From Hygrophila difformis (taxonomy: Eukaryota; Streptophyta; Magnoliopsida; Lamiales; Acanthaceae): a stretch of DNA of 64,000 nucleotides. Position 1 is the first letter of the stretch, and each line of letters starts with the position of its first letter. The stretch lies in NCBI GenBank assembly GCA_030278955.1, contig JAOANR010000012.1, forward strand, positions 21,755,977 through 21,819,976. The letters are read 5' to 3'. A program made the position numbers and the translations under genes. The notes beneath the pieces are model-generated. The model saw nothing but the letters and a program-made list of their open reading frames with translations. It made no database searches and was not told the DNA's origin. This document shows, piece after piece, positions 43,894-53,701 of this stretch.

Positions 43894-44190
43894 TTAATGT
43901 TGATTTCTGATATGATTAATGAATTCTGTTTTAGAAGTGTTTAACTCCTCTATTTTTGTTTTGAGGTCTGTTGATTGGTAACTTATAACTTCTTCATATA
44001 TATGAACCGAATTTAAAATAGTTTTTATTTCTTCGTCACGGTTTAACACATATATGAGTTCATGTGCTTCTTCTTCTTCGTCTTCTTTAGATTCTGTTAA
44101 CCTTATAATTGTTTCTTTAAGGTCTTTTATTTCTTTTTCTATTTTCCACATGGTTTCTCCAAGTTTTCCACATTTTTTCTTCAAATTCAC
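43894..44190 (-). pseudogene. Pararetrovirus ORF8 remnant, copy 2
   Basis: Retains the C-terminal ~95 residues of ORF8 (KCGKLGETMWKIEKEIKDL onward). An 87-bp deletion between two copies of AATGTGGAAAA removed its ATG and first Cys. The apparent Met start is in unrelated upstream sequence. Confidence 0.7.
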
Positions 44191-44551
44191 ATGCTATAAA
44201 ATAGTTTTCACATCTTTCTATATGGTTATCCCGTAATTTCTCAAAAACATTATAGATTTTAGTATGCTTTTGATAATTGTATTCTAGAATTTCTATTTCA
44301 TTTTTTAGAAATTCAACCTCCTTAGTCACTTTCCATTTTATAATATTTTCAAACAATCTTTGTTTTCTGCAAATCATGTCTATTTGATTTCGCTTATTCA
44401 TTAGTCTAATAAGCCAAATTTCACATTCTTGGCATAGAAAGTGTGTTTTCGGGTAAGGTACAATAACAAACCTTGTTTCTGTGTTTTTAAAAGATTCTGT
44501 TTTAAACAAATCTGTTTTAGGGGTTTCAGCAGTTTTAGTCATATTCTCCAT
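44117..44551 (-). pseudogene. Pararetrovirus ORF7, copy 2 (3' end altered)
   Basis: Matches ORF7 of copy 1 from the Met through the CxxC region, with a small in-frame insertion near residue 13. After KMW the 87-bp deletion places the frame out of register inside ORF8, giving an unrelated C-terminus ending near 44117. Confidence 0.7.
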
Positions 44552-44839
44552 TTGTTTTGATAAAAGATATTAGTTATTTCAAAAAAAAGTTTTAAAAACA
44601 CTGGTTTTTGTGCGCAAAAACTTATATGTCGTGATGTCTTACTAGGTACTTGCCATCTCCTATTATTCTCTTGGTCATGTTAAATTTCTGATTATGTATT
44701 ATGGGTCCGATTGTCTTTTGTTATGGAAATATTATTATAAACATTAAGTCCGCAATCCTTTTATTACTGTCACTGATGAGATATTTTTCTGGGCCTGTTT
44801 CGTGTTTCAAATTCAAATTAGCATTATTCAGACCTAGAT

Positions 44840-45106
44840 CTGAAATGTAAGCAGGGGGTCTAAGGGGCAAATCAAAAGGGACAACAGTAACAAAAACATC
44901 ATTATGTTTAACAAACATCCCTGAATTGTGGTTCCCCTAACGAGTCTTTCTTACAGCTTTTATGGCATAAAGCCTTTTAAATTTTTATCTTACTAATGGC
45001 ATATCTCATGAATTAAGTTTTAAAAGGTTACATGTTTATATTTATAACATTATCATCCATACATAGAACAATCATACCATAACATGAATCATAAACTAAT
45101 CCATAC
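44840..45106 (-). other. Candidate leader intron, copy 2
   Basis: The donor CAAG|GTATGG and acceptor TTACATTTCAG|ATC match the copy 1 sites. Interval 267 bp. Conservation of both sites in two diverged copies is the main support. Confidence 0.42.
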
Positions 45107-45209
45107 CTTGAGAGAGGAGAGGCTTTCCCGTTCAGACGGGCCCCTGTATTTCAGAAAGTAAAGAAAAGAGGAAGCAATCCACACCGGTTCTTTCTTTACA
45201 AACTGAAAT

Positions 45210-45215
45210 TTTATT
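45210..45215 (-). terminator. Poly(A) signal, copy 2
   Basis: AATAAA on the minus strand, ~140 bp after the TATA box, as in copy 1. Confidence 0.6.
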
Positions 45216-45351
45216 ACTGAAAAGGGTAGGGATACAAGAAAACTAGAAAGAGAAAGGGCTTTCGAGAGTAGCAAGAATGCAGTCTCAAAAACCTTAGAGA
45301 GCTAGAGAGCTAAGAAGTGAGTGTGTGTTTTACAAGTGAAGACCATCCCTC

Positions 45352-45359
45352 TATTTATA
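45352..45359 (-). promoter_or_regulatory. Pregenomic promoter TATA box, copy 2
   Basis: TATAAATA on the minus strand in the same CCCATCTATAAATAGAGGG context as copy 1, followed by a CA-rich start region. Confidence 0.7.
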
Positions 45360-45700
45360 GATGGGAATGTCATCTAAGTAATCCACCACTACCAATAAAA
45401 ACGTGCCAAGTGGCAAAGTTATCCGATAAGATTCGGATGAAAAATCAAACAACTAATAATTCAACAATATAATAATAATGTAGTAAAGAGGGGCCTAGTG
45501 CCCATTAACGCGGTTTTCCAAGAGTCACATGGCTCTTGTCGGATTTTTGACTTTTCCTGCCTTGGATTCCTTTCTTCACATGGTTGGTGGTGTTTTGAGC
45601 CGCCCTACTAACTCTTTTTTGTTTTCTTTTTCTTTTTCAGATTCCATTATTTTTGAATGCTGGACTTTAATGTGAATTCCAGCTCATTCCTGTGTGGTTC

Positions 45701-47134
45701 TCTCAATATTCTTTATCATGGGGGGGACCACCACTTTGTTTTTTCTGGTTTTTTATAATTTTATGGCCTGGTATTTTGCTTCATTTTTCCTTAGTGCTAC
45801 CATTGCACCATATCTTCCATTTTTCGTGGCTGCCATTGCTTCAGCAAAGGTAGGCTTTAGTTCCATTTCAAGCTTATGAAGAATTTCTTCTTCACTGAGG
45901 TTTTCAAATTTTCCAGTCTGTACTGGACTCATAGTTTTTGGCAAACTACCAGCCATAACCGGAATTAATGTGCTTTTACCATCTACCGGGCTAGATGGGC
46001 TTAGTTCATCATTTTGGTCCTTAAAGACCTCAGGGTTAGAACTTCCCTGGTTTGGTTCAAAATCATCTGAACTTATGCTTTTTAGCAAAGCATCAGCTAT
46101 CAACGGACTTGACTCGTCTTTCCCGTCTGCCGTTTGAGACGGACTAGATTCAAACTTTTGATCTTTAAAGACCTCAGGAGTTGAATTTTCCTGGTTTTGC
46201 TGCATCCAGGCTTTTGCCAATTCTACTGCAGTCATAGAACTGGTGGGTTTGGGTTCTGGACCATAGACTGGTTTTTCTTCTGGCTTTGGTGTTTTCAGTG
46301 TAAGGGACACGATTTTTTAGGTCAATTTCTCGTTTTGGCTTTGAAGGATTTCAAGTTTTTTGGTGAGGTTCTCAATCTGGGCCTCTGCTTCAAGGGTTTT
46401 CATTTTTTGGTTTTCAAAATTCTGTAACCATTCGGCCTTTTGGGCTTCATATTTACAGACTTCTTTGGTCATTTTTTCACGATGGTCACAAAACACAATG
46501 TGGGTTTTAGAAGAATGTCCAATTGAATATTGGACTGGGCCCGTAGGATTTTGGGTTTTTGGCCTCAAACCGTCAACAATGTTTTTCAAACTTGGGCTTA
46601 TAAAGAAATCTGGGCCCATTGTGGTTTTTGAAAATTGAATTGCAGACATTATGTCATAAAATCCTTTATGAAGAGGTTTTTCATTATCTTCATTAAGAGG
46701 TAAAATATCATTTTTATCATAAATTCCTTTTTTATAACCTTCAAAGATTACATAATATAAAAATGGTTTTATATTATTGAATTTCTGGAAATACATGCTT
46801 AAAGCAGAGAGACAAGTAACAATATACCTGCTGTTGTTTTTGTCAAATGACGCTCTCCAGATGTTATCACAAAGGCAGATCTGTTCCTCTGTGTAGTTCA
46901 ACCCTGTGATAGGTCTGTACTTCATGTTGTCAAATAAAATTAATTCTACATTATTACCAGTTTCTGCTCTTCTGCCAAAGCAGATTTTCACTCCTTTTTC
47001 TGGGAGTTTATCTTTTTTCTTTCCCTCTGGGAGGCTGGTTTTAGAAGGAATTGTGTAATATCCCTCTGGGGTTTTACCATCCCTGTGGTTTTTACTCTGT
47101 TTTCATTGCTGGTTTTCAGAGAGTTTTCTGCCAT
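45701..47134 (-). pseudogene. Transactivator-like ORF6, copy 2 (broken)
   Basis: Homologous to ORF6 of copy 1 from the ATG at 47134. A one-base deletion near 47078 (after 'GMV') shifts the frame early. A TCA-to-TAA change at ~46318-46320 ends the conserved half, and the extreme C-terminus is frameshifted near 45753. Two long open pieces remain (46317-46991 and 45753-46310). Confidence 0.85.
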
Positions 47135-47151
47135 TCCAGTAACAGTATTAT

Positions 47152-50100
47152 TCAATTCTCAATATTCCAGTCTTCTCTATAAAATTGATCCCATTTTAAT
47201 TTATATTTTTCCTCATCATTTTCATCATAATTATCAATTGATTCGTTTTTAAATTCAGTATCATATAATGGTTTTTCTCTTTCTTTAATCAGAATTCTAG
47301 ATAATATATCAGCAATTTTGTTATCTTCTCCTTTAATATGTTCAAATTTTATTTTGTAGCCTTTTTGACTAATTACATCTGTAAAATTCAACCACCTTCT
47401 CCTAGACATTGATCTTTTTTCCTGGAGTTGACTATGAAATTTTACTATGGCTTCACAATCAGTCCTTACTGTGAATCCTGGTTTTCCTGTTAGAAAGAGT
47501 TCGAATTTATCAAGTGCATATTTTATTGCCAACAGTTCTGCATCAATTGAGGAAAGGTTACCCTTCTCTCTATATTTTCCTGATGCATATTGGCAAATTT
47601 CTTCTTTACTTTTAGGTGAGTAGACATCCTTTTTTCGCAAAAGGATAGCTCCCCATCCTTCATGTGATCCATCAGTTTGCACAATAAGATAATCACTATC
47701 TTCTGGCAGAACCAATTCTGGAAGTGTTTTTAGTGCTTCTTTAATTTTTTGTACATTTTTTATATCTTCTTGGTTAAAATATCTTTGACCGTTTTTTCCC
47801 AGTTTATTATATAATGATCCTGTTAATGAGGATAAGTTTTTAATGTATGGTCTAGCATAATTAACCAATCCTAAAAATTTTTGTAATAGTTTTGTATCTT
47901 CCATTTTATCAGGAAATTCTATAGCCTTTTTCGCAATATGATCTTGGAGTTTTATTTTTCCTTTTCCAATTTCTGCTCCGAGGAATGCTATTTTAGTTTT
48001 ATTGATTTCCATCTTTTTCTTTGAGATGATTATTCCATGTTTTTCAAATAGCCTAAACACTTTGTCGAGGTGACTCATATGTTCAGTACTATTTTTTGAA
48101 AATACTAGAATATCATCAATGTATACCAAAACAAATTTTTGGTATGGTTTAAATATTTTATCCATTTTTTGTTGAAATATAGCTGGTGCATTCTTTAGTC
48201 CAAATGACATTACTAGCCATTCAAATAAACCTTCTGGACATGTGAATGCAGTCCATTCGACTGACTCAGGATGCATTTTTACTTGCCAAAATCCTGACTT
48301 ACAATCAAATTTGCTATACACTTTTGAGTCCTGAATTCTATTTATTAAGACTGTTTTATCTGGTATATTGTAAGCAAAATCTTTTGTATTATCATTAAGT
48401 CTTTTATAATTAATGACCATTCTTGATTTTCCTCTTACAATTTCAGAATGTTTTCTTACAATAAAAGCTGCAGACCTATGTCTGGAGTTTGATTCTCTGA
48501 TTACTTTTAAAGCTTTTAATTCATCAATATGCATTTTGAAATCTACTATATCCAGATTTGTAGGATTTATTTCTGCAGTTGAGATTCTCAATTCTGGATT
48601 TATTATTTCAAGCTTACACATTGTTCCATCTTTTTCCCAATATTTCTGGATGTTATCTCCAATAATTTGGGATTTTTCTAACCTCTCAATCCATTTTGTT
48701 ATGGTTTCTTCAGGCTTAAATCTAGTTATACTTATTAATTCTTTCAGTTTTGGAGTTTCAGGAATATATTTTTCTTCAAACTCTGTAATTTGTATGTTTT
48801 CCTTACAAGTTTGTTTACATGTTCCTTTTATTGTGCATTTACAATTTTCAATAACTTTATCTTTTAAAAGTTTTTTATTTTTTGTTTTTGTATTAGTAGG
48901 GGCTCCACCACGCTTCTCTCGCAACTCTGATGTTGTTAAAAGCTTGGTTCCCGCATTACTAATACTAGGTGCAAACATTGCCAAAGTTGCTTTTTCAACA
49001 ATTTGGATATAGTCTTTTGTAATAAATAATCCTCCATTATTTTGTAAGAAGAACTGTAATCCTAAGATTACATCTGCACTTATTACTAAGTCTTTTATAT
49101 ATGAATTATCTGGAACTCCATAGGGTTCTGATATTCCACAATTGGTTTCAAAGAATATCTGTCCACCTGAAATAGGTTGTTTTGTTGTATATGATATTCT
49201 TCCATCCATTAATTCTGATTTAATGGGTTTTGCTAAGTTTTTCTGTAGATGTTGTGGGATAAGTTTCTCATTTATTATTATTCTAGTACATCCTGTATCG
49301 ATTATTGCATTAGTACGGAATACCAAGTCTTAAAAGTTTTTTATTGCATTAAGTTTTTGTGATGAATGTATAATTATCATCAATTTTTGTTATTGGCATT
49401 TCTTCGGGAAATTTAATTTTATAATACTTTACCAAGCATATTTGGCATATTTCTACGTGACATATTGTACATTTAGCTCTAAGTTTTCTTGACGGGTAAT
49501 AAGAGCATTTTATACAAGGTGTAGAATCAGTGCCTACCCTGAAAAGCCAATTATGGTTTTCGCATTCATTAATTTCTCTCATCATATACTCAGTTTCATA
49601 TGGCATCATATATTCTTTATATGTGATACCATTATATGAGTTTTCATTTGCAAGCATATTTATCAATTCATAGGGATCATTATCCTCTTGTTCTTCTATA
49701 ACATTTTCCTCTACCGTTACTATACTATATATTGTTTCAGTCTCAGAAACATCTGAGTCCACATCTAATATATCTTGTTGTATACATTCTGTAAGAATTG
49801 CCTCTCTTGAATGTTGGTTTTTTCTTTTAGGACATGTTGTTGCCAAATGGCTTTCATCACCACATGTGAAACAAGCAAGTTTCTTTCTATAATTTCTACT
49901 AGGATTATATTTTCTGACGTGATGTGTTTTTGTTTCAAGAAAGGTTTTCTGCTATTTGATTGTTTTATAAAATACTTCTTTCTTGTTATGAATTTGGGTT
50001 TTTTCCTTAATGGTTCCGGCCTACCATATCGTTCAGGAGTGTATATCCTTTTACAGAATGAATAATCAGTTTTCTTAAGTTGTTTTTGTGCAATTATATT

Positions 50101-51621
50101 TGTACACTTATCTTTTAATATTTTTACCACATGAACAGCCCTCATACTAATAGTGTATTGTTGAGGATTCTTTTCAACCATTTTATTCCATGTATCTTGA
50201 ATTTCTTGACCAATTGGTCTTGGTATTTTCATAAATAATTTTTCACCTAACTCTTGGTTAAAAGCACCTCCTGCTAGGCCTGTATAGTAGACATATTCAT
50301 TCAAGAAGTCTACTGTTCCATATAAGTCATCTAGGTGCATTTGGTCTAGATGGATTAAGGCATCCATTTGTGTTGTTATATGTCCTGAATTACCGTCTTC
50401 ACCCGTTATTAGACTTGATATTTTATTTACAAAGTTATAAGGATTTGGTCCTCTTTCTATTAAGTCTTGATAATCCATTGGATAGTCTCATTTAAATACT
50501 TCCCACATTGATTGTGCGAATTCTCCTAAATAGGTTTCAAGATATCCATACATTGATTCAGCTGTATCATTATAATCATTTTTGTTTTTGATGTAATCAG
50601 CTACAACTATGTTTTTCCATTTTGCAATTACTGAGCCCCATTCTTGAGGGCTTACATTTGTTACTTCTAATATTGCTGGGTTATGATAATATCCTCTTTC
50701 TAGTGGTTGTCTAATTCCTCTAGGTTTTGTTATCATCCCAGGTTGTATCTTTCCATAAGGATATTCTGGATGAACATGTGTGATTGAGTGTCTAGAATTA
50801 TTTCCATTATAATTAGTTCCAGGTCTCCACTCAGTTCCCCTTTGGTATGGGGCAAAGGGAGTTCCAGGGACTCTTGTTATATTGTCTTCTGTATTTTTCA
50901 TGACAACATCTTTGTTCATGAATTCTTTAGCTGTTTTATTTGTTCTCTCAGAATGTAAGGAGATATGATCTCCCATATATTGTTCCATTAATGTATTATT
51001 GGAACTTTGTCCTTCTTCCAGTGAGTTTTCCTTTAATAACAAATGAGCTTCTATGTCTGCTTGTTGTTCCTCTTTTATTTGTATTTTTTGTAATCTTTTA
51101 TGTACTTCTTTCTCAATAATATCTTCTAAATTATTCTTCCATTCTTTATTTTTTCTTTTCATTTTATCCTTCAATTCTTGTTTTTGTTCATTTAGTTTTG
51201 ATATTTCTCTTATCATTTCTTCATAATTTTCTATCCAATTCTCAAAATATCCACTATGTTTTGGACATTCTATTAAATGGATCATATGTTTTAACTTATC
51301 AGAATATCTTCTATCAAGATCAATTTTACAATCTTGACAATTGTGAGGTAATATTCCTTTGTTTTTGAATTTTTTAGTTAATGCAGAATGCACATGTTGT
51401 GAGAAAACTCTTTCATACCTGTCATGGTATTCTCTTTTATTTAGAATTTTCCCTTTCTTAAAGTTTTCAAATTTTCTTGTTTTTAAACAAATATGTTGTA
51501 TGTCTTTAGCAATTCTTTCCACTTCATCCTCACTGGGGTGGAATATATGTTTTCCTTCATATTTTACATAGTTATCTGTTACTGGTTTTTCTACGATAAA
51601 TCTTTTCATTTGTCTATTCAT
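47152..51621 (-). pseudogene. Polyprotein ORF5, copy 2 (multiply broken)
   Basis: The first 377 residues are open (51621-50488), ending at an AGA-to-TGA change. The coat region continues to a two-base insertion near 49930 just before the CCHC knuckle. The CCHC and second Cys motifs are still readable. A 287-bp deletion replaced by 27 bp of filler (49327-49353) removes the segment between the Cys cluster and the protease. From 49326 to 47152 protease (DTG), RT (YIDD) and RNase H are open for ~724 residues with few changes from copy 1. Confidence 0.9.
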
Positions 51622-51823
51622 TTTCCTGACCTTCTTCTTCTGTAAAATCTATTGGTCTTTTTGCAGTTTCATAATCATTAAATCTTACTGACGTTTCTCC
51701 TCTGGAGTTTATGAAGTAATTTACATTTTTTGGAGTTAAGTTTTTAACATTTGGTTTTTCAAAGAATTTTGATAGATCCCAATTTTTCCCAGCATTTTCT
51801 TCTGATAATATTTCAGTTGGTCC
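51614..51823 (-). pseudogene. Movement protein ORF4 remnant, copy 2
   Basis: Only the last ~70 residues (GPTEILSEENAGKN to the end) remain. The rest, including the central Asp region, was removed by an 892-bp deletion whose junction carries a 3-bp microhomology (TAG). Confidence 0.85.
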
Positions 51824-52163
51824 TAACAGCTTGTATTCTTTCAAGTTTTTCATCTATGCTTTCAATGGCTATTCTTAAAGCAGGGTCTTGATATTTTTTC
51901 ATGTTTTCCATTTGGACATGTACATCATCAATTTTTTTCTTTAATATTTAAGTTGTTACAAGCTCTTTTATTTTCTTATCAATTAGGCTAATATTTGTAT
52001 TATTTGTTTTATTATGATCTGTTATTTCGCCAATCTTCTTATGAGGATTATTAACATTTAGTTTTACTTCTATTAATTCTTTGTTTAATTCTTTAAATTT
52101 ATTATTAATTTCTTGTTTAAAGTTTTCTATTGTTTCTTTAACCTCTTTCAAGGCTGTTTCCAT
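51824..52163 (-). pseudogene. ORF3 remnant, copy 2
   Basis: Starts at ATG 52163 in the same TAATG overlap. A GAA-to-TAA stop falls after 'KELVTT', and the last ~45 residues are missing because of the same 892-bp deletion. Confidence 0.8.
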
Positions 52164-52198
52164 TATCCTTTAATGATTTTTATGATTTTATTACACAT

Positions 52199-52564
52199 TT
52201 AATTTACATTCTCAATATTGTTTTCAACAATGTTTTTAATTTCCTTTATTTCTTTATCAAGTTTTTCAACCTTATCTTGTAGTTGTTTTAATTCTTCACT
52301 ATGGTTAATGATTTTCCTTGGATTTGGGACATCATTAACTAGTTTAGAACTTTCATATTGAAGTGTTGTTATGGTTTTAGATAAGTTTTTCATTCCACTA
52401 GATGATTTATCATATTGGGTTGATAAGTACGTTTGGTTTTCTAATATAACTTTAAGATTTGTATTATTTTGTTTTTCTAATAATTCTAACTTATCCAGTT
52501 TTGCTTCAATTGATTGAAGACTTCTTTGTATATCCATGTTTTTATTTGTTAATATTTTATTCAT
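52199..52564 (-). pseudogene. ORF2, copy 2 (truncated C-terminus)
   Basis: A coiled-coil frame of 121 residues compared with 133 in copy 1. A GAA-to-TAA change after 'ENVN' removes the last 12. The rest is nearly identical. Confidence 0.75.
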
Positions 52565-52811
52565 GAGTTTTTAAGTGTTGTCTTAAAACTTCTAACCTTA
52601 CTATTAGTTTGCAATAATTTTTAAAAGTTCTATTTTTCTTGAGTTTTATTCTTTTGATTTTTATTTTATTTTGTTTATAGATCTTACAATCTTTAGTTTG
52701 GTTTTTGAATAGCTTTTTCTTTTCAATGTCAATTATAAAGAATTTTTCATAATTAATATTGTCATTTAATTTAATCGCGTTTTGATTATCCTTTATCCCG
52801 TAATTAGCCAT
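52557..52811 (-). CDS. Pararetrovirus ORF1, copy 2 (84 aa, intact)
   Basis: Same length as copy 1, with start 52811 and the 8-nt overlap with ORF2 preserved. Of the CKIC pair, the second Cys is changed to Tyr (CKIY), so the CxxC is not conserved and may not be functional. The basic run is kept. Confidence 0.6.
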   Translation of the reverse strand: MANYGIKDNQNAIKLNDNINYEKFFIIDIEKKKLFKNQTKDCKIYKQNKIKIKRIKLKKNRTFKNYCKLIVRLEVLRQHLKTHE

Positions 52812-52833
52812 AAGCCCTAAAATCGCAACTTAT

Positions 52834-52845
52834 GCTCTGATACCA
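52834..52845 (-). promoter_or_regulatory. tRNA-Met primer binding site, copy 2 (perfect)
   Basis: TGGTATCAGAGC on the minus strand, a full match to the tRNA-iMet-complementary primer site used by plant retroelements. Copy 1 differs by one G-to-A. Confidence 0.88.
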
Positions 52846-52939
52846 AATTTTTAGAGGGGGTGTGGTATTGGGCACTTTTTAGAGAAGTGTTAAACTCTTT
52901 TAGGTAATTTTTAGATATTATTTCTTTGATTTTATGTTT

Positions 52940-53031
52940 TAAGGGTAAAATGGTCTTTATTTTAAAATTTTATCTCTCCATGTACCTTATATGAATTTTT
53001 GTTTTTGGTTGGGGGGTTTAGAGGAAGAAAA
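52940..53031 (-). repeat. Truncated terminal inverted repeat, copy 2 (primer-site end)
   Basis: Corresponds to the inner ~90 bp of the left TIR of copy 1 (TTTTACCCTTA, GGAGAGAT, CCCCCCAACC blocks). It stops at GAGGAAGAAAAAT; the outermost ~65 bp seen in copy 1 are absent and unrelated sequence follows. Confidence 0.7.
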
Positions 53032-53098
53032 ATCCAAATCAATAGTATTATATTTATTAATAATAAAAATTTATCATTTAACCGACTTTAATCATATA

Positions 53099-53240
53099 CT
53101 CCCTCCGTCCCACGAAATGTGTCTAGTATTCCTTTTTGGGTGTCCCACGAAATTTGGCCACTTTCCATTTTTAGTTAAATTAACTTAATATAAATATGAT
53201 TAGAATCTTAATGGTTTTTAAATCCCATTAAAAGTAATTA
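53099..53240. mobile_element. Stowaway MITE, one end only
   Basis: TA followed by CTCCCTCCGTCCCACGAAA, a canonical Stowaway end. A second copy of GTCCCACGAAA lies ~44 bp on. No matching right terminus is found before the LINE sequence, so it is truncated. The right coordinate is approximate. Confidence 0.5.
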
Positions 53241-53293
53241 TTTTTACTATTTTGCACAACTTCCAACACACTTTTTCAATAGTGTTAGAAATA

Positions 53294-53701
53294 ATGGCGT
53301 CTACTGATTCCTCTCTGCCTCCTCTCTCCGTGCCTCCACCGCCTCCGCCCCAGCCTCCAGATCCAGCCCCGTAGAAGCCCTCCTTTCGTGATATTGCTCT
53401 GCCCCGCCCTCCTTCTACCAACCCTATGGAAACTGATCCCACCCCTCTCTGCAACTTGGTATCATATGACCTTGTCGATAACAACCCTTTACTCCCGAGT
53501 ATTGAATTCAATGATGAAGCCCTTAAGCGTTTAAGTGCCCCGTTCACGGATGCGCTGGTTGTTCAACTTCTTGGCAAACGACTCAGTCTGGCGACGATGC
53601 AGACGTGCCTAACCCGAATATGGAAGCCTAAGGGCCATTTCCGAATTATGGATAGCGACAAGGGCTACTTCCTTGCAAAATTTGGTTCGGCTGAAGATAG
53701 G
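53294..53701 (+). pseudogene. LINE (L1-type) ORF1 fragment, left part
   Basis: ATG 53294, then a proline-rich N-terminus, an in-frame TAG at 53372-53374, and KPSFRDIAL. A domain of the type found in plant LINE ORF1 proteins (DUF4283-like) follows: LVVQLLGKRLSLATMQTCLT, then RIWKPKGHFRIMDSDKGYFL. The frame runs into the ATAGG duplication where element D inserted and resumes at 63935. ORF1 proteins of this kind bind LINE RNA. It was dead before or after the insertion because of the TAG. Confidence 0.72.
53697..53701. repeat. Target-site duplication ATAGG, left of element D
   Basis: ATAGG precedes TGTAACACC at 53702 and is repeated at 63935-63939 after GGTGTTACA. Five bp, as expected for Ty3/gypsy. 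Confidence 0.92.

Larger units (their letters stand above)
43410..53031 (-). mobile_element. Endogenous pararetrovirus unit, copy 2 (inverted, defective)
   Basis: The same unit as 25498-36467 on the opposite strand. Its ORF9-side terminus is the same inverted-repeat end (GGGGAAATTCG, one base changed). Its primer-site end stops at 53031, about 65 bp short of the terminus in copy 1, so no target duplication is found. Damage includes an 892-bp loss removing ORF4, a 287-bp loss with 27-bp filler in ORF5, an 87-bp loss between ORFs 7 and 8, several premature stops and frameshifts in ORFs 2, 3, 5 and 6. ORF1, ORF9 and the protease-RT-RNase H part remain open. It cannot be autonomous. Confidence 0.9.

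Noticed and set aside
53049..53057. TATATTTAT as partner of TATGTTTAT (43401-43409), a target duplication for viral copy 2
   Set aside because: One mismatch in AT-rich DNA, and the sequence between it and the viral break is not the expected inverted-repeat end. Probably chance.
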